Shown piece by piece: positions 43,301 to 51,662 of a DNA stretch of 64,000 bases (the first letter of the stretch is position 1; each line of letters opens with the position of its first letter). Under the pieces are notes generated by a model, which saw only the letters and a program-made list of their open reading frames with translations, made no database searches and had not been told where the DNA came from. The stretch lies in the NCBI RefSeq assembly GCF_000711235.1, contig NZ_JOMI01000007.1:806001-870000 (forward strand), given 5' to 3'. The position numbers and the translations under genes are program-made. The DNA comes from Prevotella sp. 10(H) (GTDB lineage: Bacteria; Bacteroidota; Bacteroidia; Bacteroidales; Dysgonomonadaceae).

Positions 43301-43752
43301 CTGTTATTGAATATATGAGCCAAGAAGAGATTCGTTGCTTAGAACAGGGTGGAACTTATCCTTTAACGGTAGGAAACGAACAGGCTGTAATCCATCTATC
43401 AGATGTTGAAATCACAACATCTGATATACCAGGCTGGCTGGTTGCTGCTGCAGGAAAGTTGACCGTAGCGCTTGATGTGACAATAACCGACGATTTGCGC
43501 AAAGAGGGTATTGCCCGCGAACTGGTAAACCGTATACAGAATATACGGAAGTCAAGCGGCTTTGAAATAACAGACAGGATAAATATAAGAATTTCTGAAA
43601 ATGAGCAAATAAAAAGCGCTATTTTGGAATATAAGGAATATATTGCCTCACAGGTGCTTGCCGATAATATCGAGTTTGCAAATGTGGAAAACGGCATGGA
43701 AATTGACATGGACGACTATATTTTACATCTCACAGTAGAGAAAGTCGGATAA
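40339..43752 (+). CDS. ileS: isoleucyl-tRNA synthetase, type 2 with altered GXHH signature
   Basis: A class Ia synthetase that charges tRNA-Ile and edits Val, cytoplasmic. At 1137 residues it is much longer than E. coli IleRS. The Rossmann fold opens FYEGPPSANGMPGIHHVMARAVKD. The active-site signature, normally HxGH, reads Gly57-Ile58-His59-His60 (GIHH). The KMSKS loop is intact (NKMSKSRGNGVDP). The editing CP1 domain lies between (WTTTPWTLPSNTALAV, GTGIVHVSPTFGADD), followed by the WDTHGLPVE-type motif and the anticodon-binding and C-terminal domains. It begins the ileS-dksA-like-lspA-DUF4296 gene run common in Bacteroidales. Confidence 0.97.
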   Translation: MSKQFSEYNRFNLSDINKEILEKWDKENIFQQSLDVRAGAPSFVFYEGPPSANGMPGIHHVMARAVKDIFCRYKTMKGFLVNRKAGWDTHGLPVEIAVEKKLGITKEDIGKKISVEEYNNACRKEVMKYTEEWETLTRIMGYWVDMNDPYITYDSRYMETLWFLLKELYKKGYLYKGYTIQPYSPAAGTGLSTHELNQPGAYRDVKDTTCVAQFKIKTPKDEMAQFGDPYFLAWTTTPWTLPSNTALAVGPDITYVAVQSYNPYTGKPMTAVLAKSLVFSMFNEKAKDIALDDYKQGDKLIPYNIVKEWKGKEFAGMEYEQLIPWINPGENAFKVLVGDFVTTEDGTGIVHVSPTFGADDAKIAKENNVPAMMLLDKDGNRRPMVDLTGKYFKLQDLDSTFVKEKVNVDLYKEYAGRYVKNEYDDTLPVDANTLDIDLSVMLKLDNKAFKIERQVHNYPHCWRTDKPVLYYPLDSWFIRTTAARERLIELNKTINWKPESTGSGRFGKWLENLQDWNLSRSRYWGTPLPIWRTEDGKEEKCIGSIKELYEEMQKAVDAGVMDEIPWKGFEIANMDKANYEKIDLHRPYVDNIILVSDSGKPMKRETDLIDVWFDSGAMPFAQVFYPNISEDEFAKIYPADFIAEGVDQTRGWFFTLHAISTMVKDSISFKNVVSNGLVLDKNGNKMSKSRGNGVDPFATIEQYGSDPLRWYMITNASPWDNLKFDIEGVEEVRRKFFGTLYNTYSFFALYANVDKFSFAEKEIPVAERPEIDRWIISLLNTLVKDVDEYYETYEPTKAGRAISDFVNDNVSNWYVRLNRKRFWGGEMTKDKLSAYQTLYTCLETIAKLMSPISPFYADKLFCDLISVTGRENMSSVHLANFPAYEPSVVDKRLEERMQIAQDISSAVLALRRKESVKVRQPLMQIMIPILNDRQREDIEAVSDLILNEVNVKELKYVDDSSGVFIKKIKANFKMLGPRYGYMMKTLAAVIEYMSQEEIRCLEQGGTYPLTVGNEQAVIHLSDVEITTSDIPGWLVAAAGKLTVALDVTITDDLRKEGIARELVNRIQNIRKSSGFEITDRINIRISENEQIKSAILEYKEYIASQVLADNIEFANVENGMEIDMDDYILHLTVEKVG

Positions 43753-43808
43753 AAGAATTATCTTTAGTAAAAATAAAACAGGATGTTTAACTTTTAAAAT
43801 GTAAAGTT

Positions 43809-44189
43809 ATGGCAGAAAAGACTAGATACTCTGATGAGGAATTGAACGAATTCCGCGATATTATTCTTGAAAAACTGAACAAGGCTAAAAAAGAATATGA
43901 CGAATTAAGGGCGGCTATCACTAATGCCGACGGTAACGACGTAACCGATACATCACCTACATTCAAGGTGTTGGAAGAGGGCGCATCTACACTGTCGAAG
44001 GAAGAAGCCGGACGTCTGGCACAACGTCAGATGAAGTTTATCCAGAATTTACAATCGGCGCTTATCCGCATCGAAAATAAAACATATGGTATTTGTCGCG
44101 AAACAGGTAAACTTATACCGAAAGAACGCTTGCGCGCTGTTCCGCATGCTACATTGAGTATAGAAGCTAAAAACAGCGGAGTAAAATAA
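43809..44189 (+). CDS. DksA/TraR-like protein without the zinc-finger cysteines
   Basis: A 126-residue protein with the DksA/TraR layout. An N-terminal helical hairpin (about 8-85) ends near the acidic turn NADGNDVTDTSP, matching the coiled-coil tip that enters the RNA polymerase secondary channel. The C-terminal segment YGICRETGKLIPKERLRAVPHA matches the zinc-finger motif in spacing. However, only one of the four usual cysteines remains: CxxC reads CRET, and the second pair is absent. A zinc-independent DksA-like regulator is plausible. It is the second gene of the ileS-lspA run. Confidence 0.9.
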   Translation: MAEKTRYSDEELNEFRDIILEKLNKAKKEYDELRAAITNADGNDVTDTSPTFKVLEEGASTLSKEEAGRLAQRQMKFIQNLQSALIRIENKTYGICRETGKLIPKERLRAVPHATLSIEAKNSGVK

Positions 44190-44284
44190 TAAGTGCGAGA
44201 AGACAAACGAGGGGGAAGAAAAAATAGATATAAATATGCTCTGTTTTTTCTTCACTTTCTTTACGGGAACAAGTAAAATATAAT

Positions 44285-44917
44285 ATGGATAATAAAAACC
44301 GCGGACTGATTGCCATTTTTGTTATAGTCTTGGTAATAATCATAGATCAGGTATCTAAAATCTGGGTGAAGACTCATATGTCGCTCTATGAAAGTATAGA
44401 AATTACCAATTGGTTTAAAATTTATTTTGTTGAAAATCCCGGGATGGCTTTTGGCTGGAAATTCGGAGGAAAACTTTTTCTTTCGCTATTCCGTATTGTA
44501 GCTATCTTTTTTATCGGTTATTATTTATACAGGCTGGTGCAGCAAGGATATAAAAAAGGTTATATTGCCTGTATTGCTTTGATTCTGGCCGGAGCATTCG
44601 GTAACATTATCGATAGTGTATTTTATGGCGAAATATTCTCGGCTAGCTATCAGGGGCATGTGGCCTCGTTTGTTTCGCTGGGTGAAGGATATTCGAGCTG
44701 GTTGCATGGCAATGTCGTCGATATGCTTTATTTTCCACTGATAAACGGGACTTTTCCTTCATGGTTCCCTGTGTGGGGTGGAGAAGATTTTATCTTTTTC
44801 AGTCCGATCTTCAATATTGCCGATTCGGCTATTACCGTCGGTATTTTTATTCTTCTGATTTTTTATCGCAAGACATTATCTGTATCTTTGGAAAAAAAGG
44901 ATAAAGCTAAAGCCTGA
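44285..44917 (+). CDS. lspA: lipoprotein signal peptidase (signal peptidase II)
   Basis: The inner-membrane aspartyl protease that cleaves prolipoproteins, 210 residues with four main hydrophobic helices. It opens with the conserved IDQVSKIWV and VENPGMAFG. The catalytic aspartates are in GNIIDSVFYGEI and FNIADSAITVG, with NVVDMLYFP between. Two insertions compared with the ~165-residue enzyme of proteobacteria surround NVVDMLYFP, as often seen in Bacteroidetes. DUF4296 follows after 2 bp; lipoprotein genes nearby (DUF4296) are its substrates in principle. Confidence 0.95.
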   Translation: MDNKNRGLIAIFVIVLVIIIDQVSKIWVKTHMSLYESIEITNWFKIYFVENPGMAFGWKFGGKLFLSLFRIVAIFFIGYYLYRLVQQGYKKGYIACIALILAGAFGNIIDSVFYGEIFSASYQGHVASFVSLGEGYSSWLHGNVVDMLYFPLINGTFPSWFPVWGGEDFIFFSPIFNIADSAITVGIFILLIFYRKTLSVSLEKKDKAKA

Positions 44918-44919
44918 TT

Positions 44920-45741
44920 ATGCGACGTCCAGTCATTTATCTCATTATCATTATTACGGTTCTTTTCGGTGCATGCGGAAGGAAGCCACGTTATGTAATA
45001 GATGAAGATAAAATGGCGAATGTGCTTTACGATATACAACTGGCGCAGGCGATATACCGTAGCAATACAGATTTTAGTACCGATGAAAAAAAAGATGCCC
45101 TGCTCAACGGCATCCTGAAAAAATATAATATAACACAAGCAGAACTCGACTCATCGCTTCTTTGGTATTCCGACAATATCGAAATATATAACACGATTAA
45201 CGATTCGGTTGCTTCGCGTTTAAGGGCTAATAGTAACGCGTTGATGGCTGTTCGGAATATGGCTTCATCCGGTAACTTTTCTAATTACCTTATTCCTCCT
45301 TTTTACTATCTGAGTGACCGGAAGCCTACATTGCTATTTAATATCGATTCGTTAAGATTAAAAACGGTCGACTTGCCTAAGTTTAGTTTAAGTTTCGATG
45401 TTCAGGGAATAAATTCTTTGCAGACAGTCGAGGCAGGAATTTTCTTTACATATACGGATACATTAGTAAAAATAATTGTACCTGTAATGGAGAATACGCA
45501 TTATGCAATTGCTAAACCTGAACTCGCTGATAGTCTTTTGAAGAATATATCAGGTTATGTACATCTCGATAATAAAGTCAAAGGAATATCTCCGGATGTG
45601 ATTTTGTATAACATCAGTTATAATGATTCAATAACGGCAAGTACTTTACCACCGGATATTCAAATTAAAGATGCATCATTATCGGAGCAAAATGCTGCTG
45701 ATAACGAAAAGCAGGATGTTGCCACATCTTCAGTTTTCTAG
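44920..45741 (+). CDS. DUF4296 lipoprotein
   Basis: A 273-residue lipoprotein: signal IIIITVLFGAC with cysteine at about 20. The DUF4296 domain (~25-110) has KMANVLYDIQLAQAIYRSN and KYNITQAELDSSLLWYSDN, and a longer C-terminal beta-rich region (about 120-245) follows. Its function is not known. The gene starts 2 bp after lspA stops, a conserved order in Bacteroidales, so it is translated in the same operon. Confidence 0.88.
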   Translation: MRRPVIYLIIIITVLFGACGRKPRYVIDEDKMANVLYDIQLAQAIYRSNTDFSTDEKKDALLNGILKKYNITQAELDSSLLWYSDNIEIYNTINDSVASRLRANSNALMAVRNMASSGNFSNYLIPPFYYLSDRKPTLLFNIDSLRLKTVDLPKFSLSFDVQGINSLQTVEAGIFFTYTDTLVKIIVPVMENTHYAIAKPELADSLLKNISGYVHLDNKVKGISPDVILYNISYNDSITASTLPPDIQIKDASLSEQNAADNEKQDVATSSVF

Positions 45742-45751
45742 GAATAGACAG

Positions 45752-46045
45752 ATGAAACGTTATTACTCCCATTATACATTTATATATCCTGATATCTCTC
45801 TCAAGAATCATATTGTAGAAATAGATGATGAGGATAGAATTACCGGATTTTTCCCTTTTACAAAAGAAATAGAGAAAACAGAATTTTATTCCGGCTTACT
45901 GATTTTTCTGCCCAAAGAAATGACAAGTATTCAGAACGATTTGCTGAAGAAGATTAAGGACTCTTTTCTACATAAGGAAGACGGTGTTACAATACATCTC
46001 AATTTAGATATACACTACAGGATTTTTCGCGAGGAAAGTATATAA
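45752..46045 (+). CDS. small protein after DUF4296, unknown function
   Basis: A 97-residue protein from the ATG at 45752 (MKRYYSHYTFIYPDISLKN). The HYTFIYPDxxLKNHIVEIDDEDRI stretch resembles the N-terminal beta-sandwich strands of amidohydrolase-type proteins, and LLIFLPKEM may close it, but no catalytic domain follows. A longer frame from 45671 overlaps the DUF4296 gene and is not preferred. It lies 10 bp after DUF4296, before the promoter of the glycosyltransferase operon. Confidence 0.65.
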   Translation: MKRYYSHYTFIYPDISLKNHIVEIDDEDRITGFFPFTKEIEKTEFYSGLLIFLPKEMTSIQNDLLKKIKDSFLHKEDGVTIHLNLDIHYRIFREESI

Positions 46046-46090
46046 TTGACATATGTGTTTTTGGAATGAAAACAGCTGCATTTTATTTAT

Positions 46091-46098
46091 TACCTTTG
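46091..46098 (+). promoter_or_regulatory. -7 element of the first glycosyltransferase operon
   Basis: TACCTTTG, 23 bp before the ATG at 46122. Confidence 0.55.
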
Positions 46099-46121
46099 CA
46101 TATCAAGAAAAATAACATCTG

Positions 46122-47318
46122 ATGAAGAGGATTCTGTACTTCATGCCCGATTTATCATTGGAAAACAATGCAGGTAACAAAACGCGGGTAATATCCTTAC
46201 TTAAATACTTTAAACAACGGAATTTCAAAGTTGATTATTTCGGGGTGAAAGGTTGGATTCGCTGGCAGGACGGTGATGATGAGCGGATGTTGCAGACTGG
46301 ACTTGTCGACCGGGTCTTTGTGGGTTTGGGTAAGCCGCCTAAAAGTCAGTTTTTTCACAGACTATTATATAAGATACCCGAATATTTTAAACGGAAATAT
46401 TATGGGATTGATAATGCCGCCATAAAGAATATGTCTACTTTCTATCTGTGTAAGCAGTTTAATAAGGTACTTAAAGAAAATAAATACGATTACATAATAG
46501 TAAATTATTCGTGGTGGGCCAATATTATCAGGTATAAGAAATTTCAGAATGGTGCACGTACTATTATTGATACACAGGATTTATTGTCAGCATACGAATA
46601 TCATACGCAAAGGAAACGTATGGGGCGCATTTTCGAAGAAGAGATGAAGCGTATTAGCCTTTATGATGAGGTGTGGGCGGTATCGGTAGAAGAGCAATAC
46701 GTATTTTCACAGTTTTTAGACAATTATATACGGTTAGTACCGAATATTCCTTTATCTACAATGGATATGTATAATGAATCGTCTGATTCTCCAAAGAAAT
46801 ATGATATTATCTATGTGGCAAGCGATAATAACTGGAATAAGGAATCTGCAAAATGGTTTTTTTCTGAGGTCTATCCTTTGTTGCCGGCATCTTTCAATAT
46901 ATGTATTATTGGGCGTATTAACGACCATATTCAAGAAGAATATCCGAATGTAACTAAAATCCGGTTTGTGGAAAGTTTAGGCAATGCTTATGCAAGTTCA
47001 CGTATATCTATATGTCCTATGCTGGGTGGCACAGGTGTAAAGCTAAAGGTTATTGAAGCTATGTCTTTTGGTTTGCCTGTTGTTTGCACGCTGAGAGGAA
47101 TAGACGGCCTGCCAAATAAAATAAATAATGGGTGTCTTGTAAGTGATGATGCACAAATATTTGCAGATAATATTGTACGCTTATTAAACAATAAGGTTCT
47201 ATATAAAGAGCAAAGTACACAGGGATATGATATTTACAAGACATATTATAATCCTGTTGTGCGTTACAAGCAACTTGATGAAATTTTCGGAGTGAATGCG
47301 AATTTTCCTGTAAATTAA
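46122..47318 (+). CDS. GT4-type glycosyltransferase
   Basis: A 398-residue GT-B fold enzyme, cytoplasmic. It opens RILYFMPDLSLENNAGNKTRV, a sugar-nucleotide-binding type start of the N-terminal domain. The C-terminal domain has the donor motif GGTGVKLKVIEAMSFGLPVVCT. The donor and acceptor are unknown. It is the first of four plus-strand genes with no gap greater than 12 bp, so it is an operon. The next gene starts at the base directly after its stop. Probably it adds one sugar of a lipopolysaccharide core or surface glycan. Confidence 0.88.
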   Translation: MKRILYFMPDLSLENNAGNKTRVISLLKYFKQRNFKVDYFGVKGWIRWQDGDDERMLQTGLVDRVFVGLGKPPKSQFFHRLLYKIPEYFKRKYYGIDNAAIKNMSTFYLCKQFNKVLKENKYDYIIVNYSWWANIIRYKKFQNGARTIIDTQDLLSAYEYHTQRKRMGRIFEEEMKRISLYDEVWAVSVEEQYVFSQFLDNYIRLVPNIPLSTMDMYNESSDSPKKYDIIYVASDNNWNKESAKWFFSEVYPLLPASFNICIIGRINDHIQEEYPNVTKIRFVESLGNAYASSRISICPMLGGTGVKLKVIEAMSFGLPVVCTLRGIDGLPNKINNGCLVSDDAQIFADNIVRLLNNKVLYKEQSTQGYDIYKTYYNPVVRYKQLDEIFGVNANFPVN

Positions 47319-48608
47319 ATGATGATGAAGATACTGATACTTACTCCATATATTCCTTATCCGGTAAACTCAGGTGGCAATCAAGGCTTTTTCGGCCTTA
47401 TAGACAGACTCAGAAAGAAAGTCGATATTTCTATTGTGCTTTCGGCAAAGCCATCTGATCTTGATAATATAGAAAAGTTTCGGGCTTTATGGAATAATGT
47501 AAGTTTTCATGTTTATCATAAAGGGGAATTTAAACCGGATGTGAAGAAGCCTTCTTATTATAATTTTCTGAAGGGTTTGAGGTCTTCTATTGAACGTAAA
47601 CTAAAGCGCCAACAAGCTAATTCTAATGATTTAGTGCGTAAATATTCGACAATAACTACATCTGATTTTTATATGCCTGTAGAAGAAGGCTATGTAAATT
47701 TCATTCATGATGTGATAAAAAGTGAGAATTATGATTTAATTCAAGTAGATTTCTTCGAGTATATAAATATGGTCAATGCATTACCTGCTAATATAAAGAA
47801 AGTATTTATACATCACGAGTTAAGGTATGTACGTGAAGAATGCGAGATGAGGCTATTTGAGAAATCTAAGCCAATGGATTACTTTTTACACAATTATTCT
47901 AAAAGTTTTGAGATAGGTTGTTTAAACAATTATGATGCGGTGGTAACAGTAACCGATGTTGATAAGGAAAAGCTGAAAGAGGAGCTAAGAGAAGATATGT
48001 TCATAGAATCGTCACCTGCCATAATTGAAAGTAAGAATATGGTGCTTACGGATAACTTCAAATTTAATAATCGCCTTATTTTCCTTGGCGGAAGTGACCA
48101 TTTCCCGAACCTGGATGCTGTAGATTGGTTCCTGAAGAGCTGTTGGGAAAATATACAAAGAAAGAATCCCGATTTAGAATTACATATTGTTGGCCAGTGG
48201 AAATCGAGGTTGAAAAAGCTATATACAGAACGTTTTTCAAATATACAATTCAGAGGGTTTGTGGAAAATTTGCAGGATGAATTGCAAGATGCCATAATGA
48301 TAACACCTATCCGCATAGGCAGCGGTGTGAGAATGAAGTTGCTGGAAGCTATGGAGTATGGTTGCCCGATTGTGACTACTTCTGTGGGCAGTGAGGGCAT
48401 CGGGCTGGAAAATGGTCAGGATTGCCTTATTGCGAATAATAATATATCATTTGCTGAAGCTGTATTGAAACTGTCTGGCGATAAAGAACTCTGTGACAAG
48501 TTTCGCAAGAATGCGAAGCAAAAATTCGAAGCGCGCCCTTATGCTGAACAATTAGCTGAAGTGAGGCTCAATATTTATAAGAAGATATTATGTCTTCCGA
48601 AGAAATAA
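47319..48608 (+). CDS. GT4-type glycosyltransferase
   Basis: A 429-residue GT-B protein. The N-terminal KILILTPYIPYPVNSGGNQG and the C-terminal donor-binding ITPIRIGSGVRMKLLEAMEYGCPIVTTSVGSEGI are typical of family GT4. It may begin at any of three consecutive ATG codons (47319, 47322, 47325); the first is directly joined to the stop of the preceding gene. The substrate is unknown. It is paralogous in fold to the preceding enzyme, but the sequences differ clearly. Confidence 0.88.
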   Translation: MMMKILILTPYIPYPVNSGGNQGFFGLIDRLRKKVDISIVLSAKPSDLDNIEKFRALWNNVSFHVYHKGEFKPDVKKPSYYNFLKGLRSSIERKLKRQQANSNDLVRKYSTITTSDFYMPVEEGYVNFIHDVIKSENYDLIQVDFFEYINMVNALPANIKKVFIHHELRYVREECEMRLFEKSKPMDYFLHNYSKSFEIGCLNNYDAVVTVTDVDKEKLKEELREDMFIESSPAIIESKNMVLTDNFKFNNRLIFLGGSDHFPNLDAVDWFLKSCWENIQRKNPDLELHIVGQWKSRLKKLYTERFSNIQFRGFVENLQDELQDAIMITPIRIGSGVRMKLLEAMEYGCPIVTTSVGSEGIGLENGQDCLIANNNISFAEAVLKLSGDKELCDKFRKNAKQKFEARPYAEQLAEVRLNIYKKILCLPKK

Positions 48609-48620
48609 CCCGGCTGCTAT

Positions 48621-49586
48621 ATGGAAAATAAAACTCCGAAAGTTAGTGTCATCGTGCCGAATTATAATCACGAAAAGTATTTGAGGCAAAGGATTGAAAG
48701 TATACTTAACCAGACCTTTCAGAATTTTGAACTTATTCTGCTCGATGATTGTTCGACGGACAATAGCCGCGAAATAATTAGGGAATACGCCGTTTCGGAA
48801 AAAGTTACATATACAGTTTTCAATGACATAAATACAGGCTCTACTTTTGCACAATGGAGAAAAGGGTTATCTCTTGCAAGGGGGAAGTATATATGGATTG
48901 CCGAGAGTGACGATTATTCGGAACTTACATTCCTTGAAAAAATGGTTCCTCTTATTGAATCCGATCCTGATTGTAATATTACATTTTGTTGTTCCTATGC
49001 AGTAGACGAAAAAGGAAATATTTTATCTGACGACTGGGATAGGAACAGAGAAAAACCATATACTGTAAATCGTTTCGATGGAAAGGCATTTGTAAAGGCA
49101 CGGATGTTGTTTAATAACAGTATCTATAATGCCGGAATGGTTTTGTTCAGACGTTCGGTATTGGATAAAGTAGGAGAGAAGTTTGCTGATTATCGCTATT
49201 GTGGCGACTGGTTTTTTTGGAGCCATGTTTGCATGCAGGGAAATGTAATACGGTATTGTGACAAATTAAACTATTTCAGGCAGCATTCCAATAAGGCTAC
49301 GCCCCGCGCAAAGTCTGAAGGACTGATATTTACAGAGGGAAAGATTGTGATAGAAGACATGATAAAGAGTCTGGAACTTACTCCATTACAGGCTTCTATT
49401 ATAAAAGGACGCTTTTTGAAACGTATTATAGCTTCTAAAGATTTTAAATCGGAAGAAGTGAAAAAAGATGTTTTAAAAGATGCAATGAATTATCTCAAAA
49501 TCAGCAGATTGTCTGTACTTATGTACGGACTGGATAAATTGTTGAATTTTTCCTCATTAGATATACGAAAGAACAGATATTTATGA
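48621..49586 (+). CDS. GT2-family glycosyltransferase
   Basis: A 321-residue GT-A enzyme. PKVSVIVPNYNHEKYLRQRIESIL is followed by LILLDDCSTDNSRE (DDxS nucleotide site) and IAESDDYSEL, where the metal-binding DxD-type residues lie. It has the later GDWFFWSHVC in the acceptor part. The next GT2 gene overlaps its end by 4 bp (ATGA), which means coupled translation. Confidence 0.9.
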   Translation: MENKTPKVSVIVPNYNHEKYLRQRIESILNQTFQNFELILLDDCSTDNSREIIREYAVSEKVTYTVFNDINTGSTFAQWRKGLSLARGKYIWIAESDDYSELTFLEKMVPLIESDPDCNITFCCSYAVDEKGNILSDDWDRNREKPYTVNRFDGKAFVKARMLFNNSIYNAGMVLFRRSVLDKVGEKFADYRYCGDWFFWSHVCMQGNVIRYCDKLNYFRQHSNKATPRAKSEGLIFTEGKIVIEDMIKSLELTPLQASIIKGRFLKRIIASKDFKSEEVKKDVLKDAMNYLKISRLSVLMYGLDKLLNFSSLDIRKNRYL

Positions 49587-50386
49587 AGAATAAGCCTACA
49601 GTATCCCTTATAATTGCCACTTACAACTGGCCACAGGCATTAGAATTGTGCCTGATGAGCATTTCTAGTCAGACTATCCTGCCTGATGAGGTAGTGATTG
49701 CCGATGACGGTTCAAATAAAGAGACAACTGACTTCATTACAAAAGTGAGAAAGACGTTTCCATGCCCCGTTGTTCATGTTTGGCATGAGGATATTGGTTT
49801 TAGACTTACCGTTATACGAAATAGGGCAATAGCAAGGGCCTCGGGAGATTATATTCTGCAGATAGACGGTGATGTTATTCTTGAAAATCATTTTATCCAA
49901 GATCATCTGAAAATGGCTCTTGAGAATTGCTTTGCTACTGGAAGCCGTATTATGATGACAGAGGAGTTGAGTCATAAATTGCTTAAAGAAAAAACAACAA
50001 ATATCACCCCTTTTACTAAAGGGTTGAGAAATAGACAGAATGCCTGTCGCCTCTCGTTACTTTCAAATTATTTCCGCTTCAGATACAAAAAAGATAGTCC
50101 TTATTATATGAAAGGATGCAATATGGCGTTTTGGAAAAAAGACCTCATCGCAGTCAACGGATATAACGAAGATATGACAGGTTGGGGATATGAAGACAAT
50201 GAGATAGCTGCACGACTGATAAATTTAGGGATAAGAAAACAGTATCTTAAATTTGGGGGTATTGTTTATCACATATTCCATCCTTTGAGCAGTCACGACC
50301 GCAAAACGATAAATTCAGATATTTTCAAAAAAGCTGTGGAAAATAAGACGGTTTATTGTGAAAACGGATTGAATAAGTATCTCTAA
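49583..50386 (+). CDS. GT2-family glycosyltransferase with GT7/GT27-like C-terminus
   Basis: A 267-residue GT-A enzyme. It has VSLIIATYNWPQALELCL, then VVIADDGS and LQIDGDVIL (metal-binding DGD). The C-terminal MKGCNMAFWKKDLIAVNGYNEDMTGWGYEDNE is the galactosyltransferase-C-like catalytic part, as in N-acetylgalactosaminyl- or chondroitin-polymerase-type enzymes. The sugar is unknown. Its stop codon overlaps the stop codon of the convergent GT4 gene. Confidence 0.9.
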   Translation: MKNKPTVSLIIATYNWPQALELCLMSISSQTILPDEVVIADDGSNKETTDFITKVRKTFPCPVVHVWHEDIGFRLTVIRNRAIARASGDYILQIDGDVILENHFIQDHLKMALENCFATGSRIMMTEELSHKLLKEKTTNITPFTKGLRNRQNACRLSLLSNYFRFRYKKDSPYYMKGCNMAFWKKDLIAVNGYNEDMTGWGYEDNEIAARLINLGIRKQYLKFGGIVYHIFHPLSSHDRKTINSDIFKKAVENKTVYCENGLNKYL

Positions 50387-51639
50387 GACTTACCTATATT
50401 TTCTATTACTTTAATGTATTTACCAATCACTACTTTCCAGTCATAATTGCCTTCGACATAGGATATTCCATTTTGAGCCATTGCCTCTTTTTCTTTTTCG
50501 TTCAATGTAGCAAGCTTGTACAGGGCTTCACAGAATTCCTTTTTATTGTAATAAAAATAGCCGGCATGGCTAAGCTCGATATGCTTTTTCAGAATGTCAC
50601 AATGGCCGTTTGCCAGTACAGGTTTACCCATAGCCATAGCTTCTAATGTTACTATGGAAAGGCTTTCGTATGGGGAAGGAATAATGAGAGCTATGGCATT
50701 TTGTAAATAATGATATTTTTTCTGTTCACTTATAAAACCTGTATATATAATATCTTCGGAATTATCGACCTGTCCCATAAAGTTCTTACCAATGAGTACT
50801 AACTTAATATCATTATTGTATTGCTGTTTATAATATTTGAAATACTCAAACATTGTACTGCAACCTTTTGACTCATGTATTCGACCTATATACACAAAAT
50901 AAGGAAAATTAATTTTTGGTTGTTCTTCGCTAGCCAATGATATTCTCGGTCTTTCACATCCTACTCCCACAATATCTGATATTGCATTTTTTGCAACAGG
51001 ATGCAATTTCTCGACCCATTCTTTTTCCGATAAGGAATTATACATTATAAAACGTGCAGAAGCGAATACTTTATCGAAACTTATCAGGCATAGAGCGGGA
51101 TCATCGTGAGCAATAGGTACAAGGATACTCTTGTTTGCGACCTCATTTATTCCGGTATATGTTGTGTAATGGTAATACAGAAAGAAAATGAAAGTATCGT
51201 AATTATTTTGGTTTTTCTTTATATACGTTATCAAATCGGGGGTATATGCTCCCTGTGTTTCAATCCAGTCTTCAAATATTCGATCGAAGTTTTTCTTACT
51301 TCTATATTTTATTTTTTTTACGGCAAGCTTTATGAAGTTTGGTAAAGAAAATCTTTCTCTTCTAAAGATGCTGTTCTTATGCAGATATCGAAATGTTTTA
51401 TTTTCGTTCGTCTTATCTTTTTGCTGTGATTCGAACCGCAAAATCTTAACATCGTTAATTTTATCGTTGCCTTTGAGATAATATACACCTTGTGTCTGGC
51501 TATCGTCGTTTTCACATGAAGTAAGTACTGTAACATCGTATTTTTCATTCAGATGCTCGGCTACATTGCGTGCATGAAGTTCCGCTCCTCCGTTGATTTC
51601 CTTACCATACCTCGATATTACTACCGCTATCTTTTTCAT
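50383..51639 (-). CDS. GT4-family glycosyltransferase
   Basis: A 418-residue GT-B enzyme. The N-terminal IAVVISRYGKEINGGAELHARNVAEHL is the GG loop of the GT4 type. The C-terminal domain has FVYIGRIHESKGCSTMFEYF and SLSIVTLEAMAMGKPVLA with the donor-phosphate-binding Glu. It is the distal gene of the minus-strand glycan operon (prfC, kinase, GT4, GT4). The substrate is unknown. Its stop overlaps the convergent operon's stop by 4 bp with no terminator. Confidence 0.9.
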   Translation of the reverse strand: MKKIAVVISRYGKEINGGAELHARNVAEHLNEKYDVTVLTSCENDDSQTQGVYYLKGNDKINDVKILRFESQQKDKTNENKTFRYLHKNSIFRRERFSLPNFIKLAVKKIKYRSKKNFDRIFEDWIETQGAYTPDLITYIKKNQNNYDTFIFFLYYHYTTYTGINEVANKSILVPIAHDDPALCLISFDKVFASARFIMYNSLSEKEWVEKLHPVAKNAISDIVGVGCERPRISLASEEQPKINFPYFVYIGRIHESKGCSTMFEYFKYYKQQYNNDIKLVLIGKNFMGQVDNSEDIIYTGFISEQKKYHYLQNAIALIIPSPYESLSIVTLEAMAMGKPVLANGHCDILKKHIELSHAGYFYYNKKEFCEALYKLATLNEKEKEAMAQNGISYVEGNYDWKVVIGKYIKVIENIGKS

Positions 51640-51662
51640 ATCCGAATTGTTGCTAGTATTAG

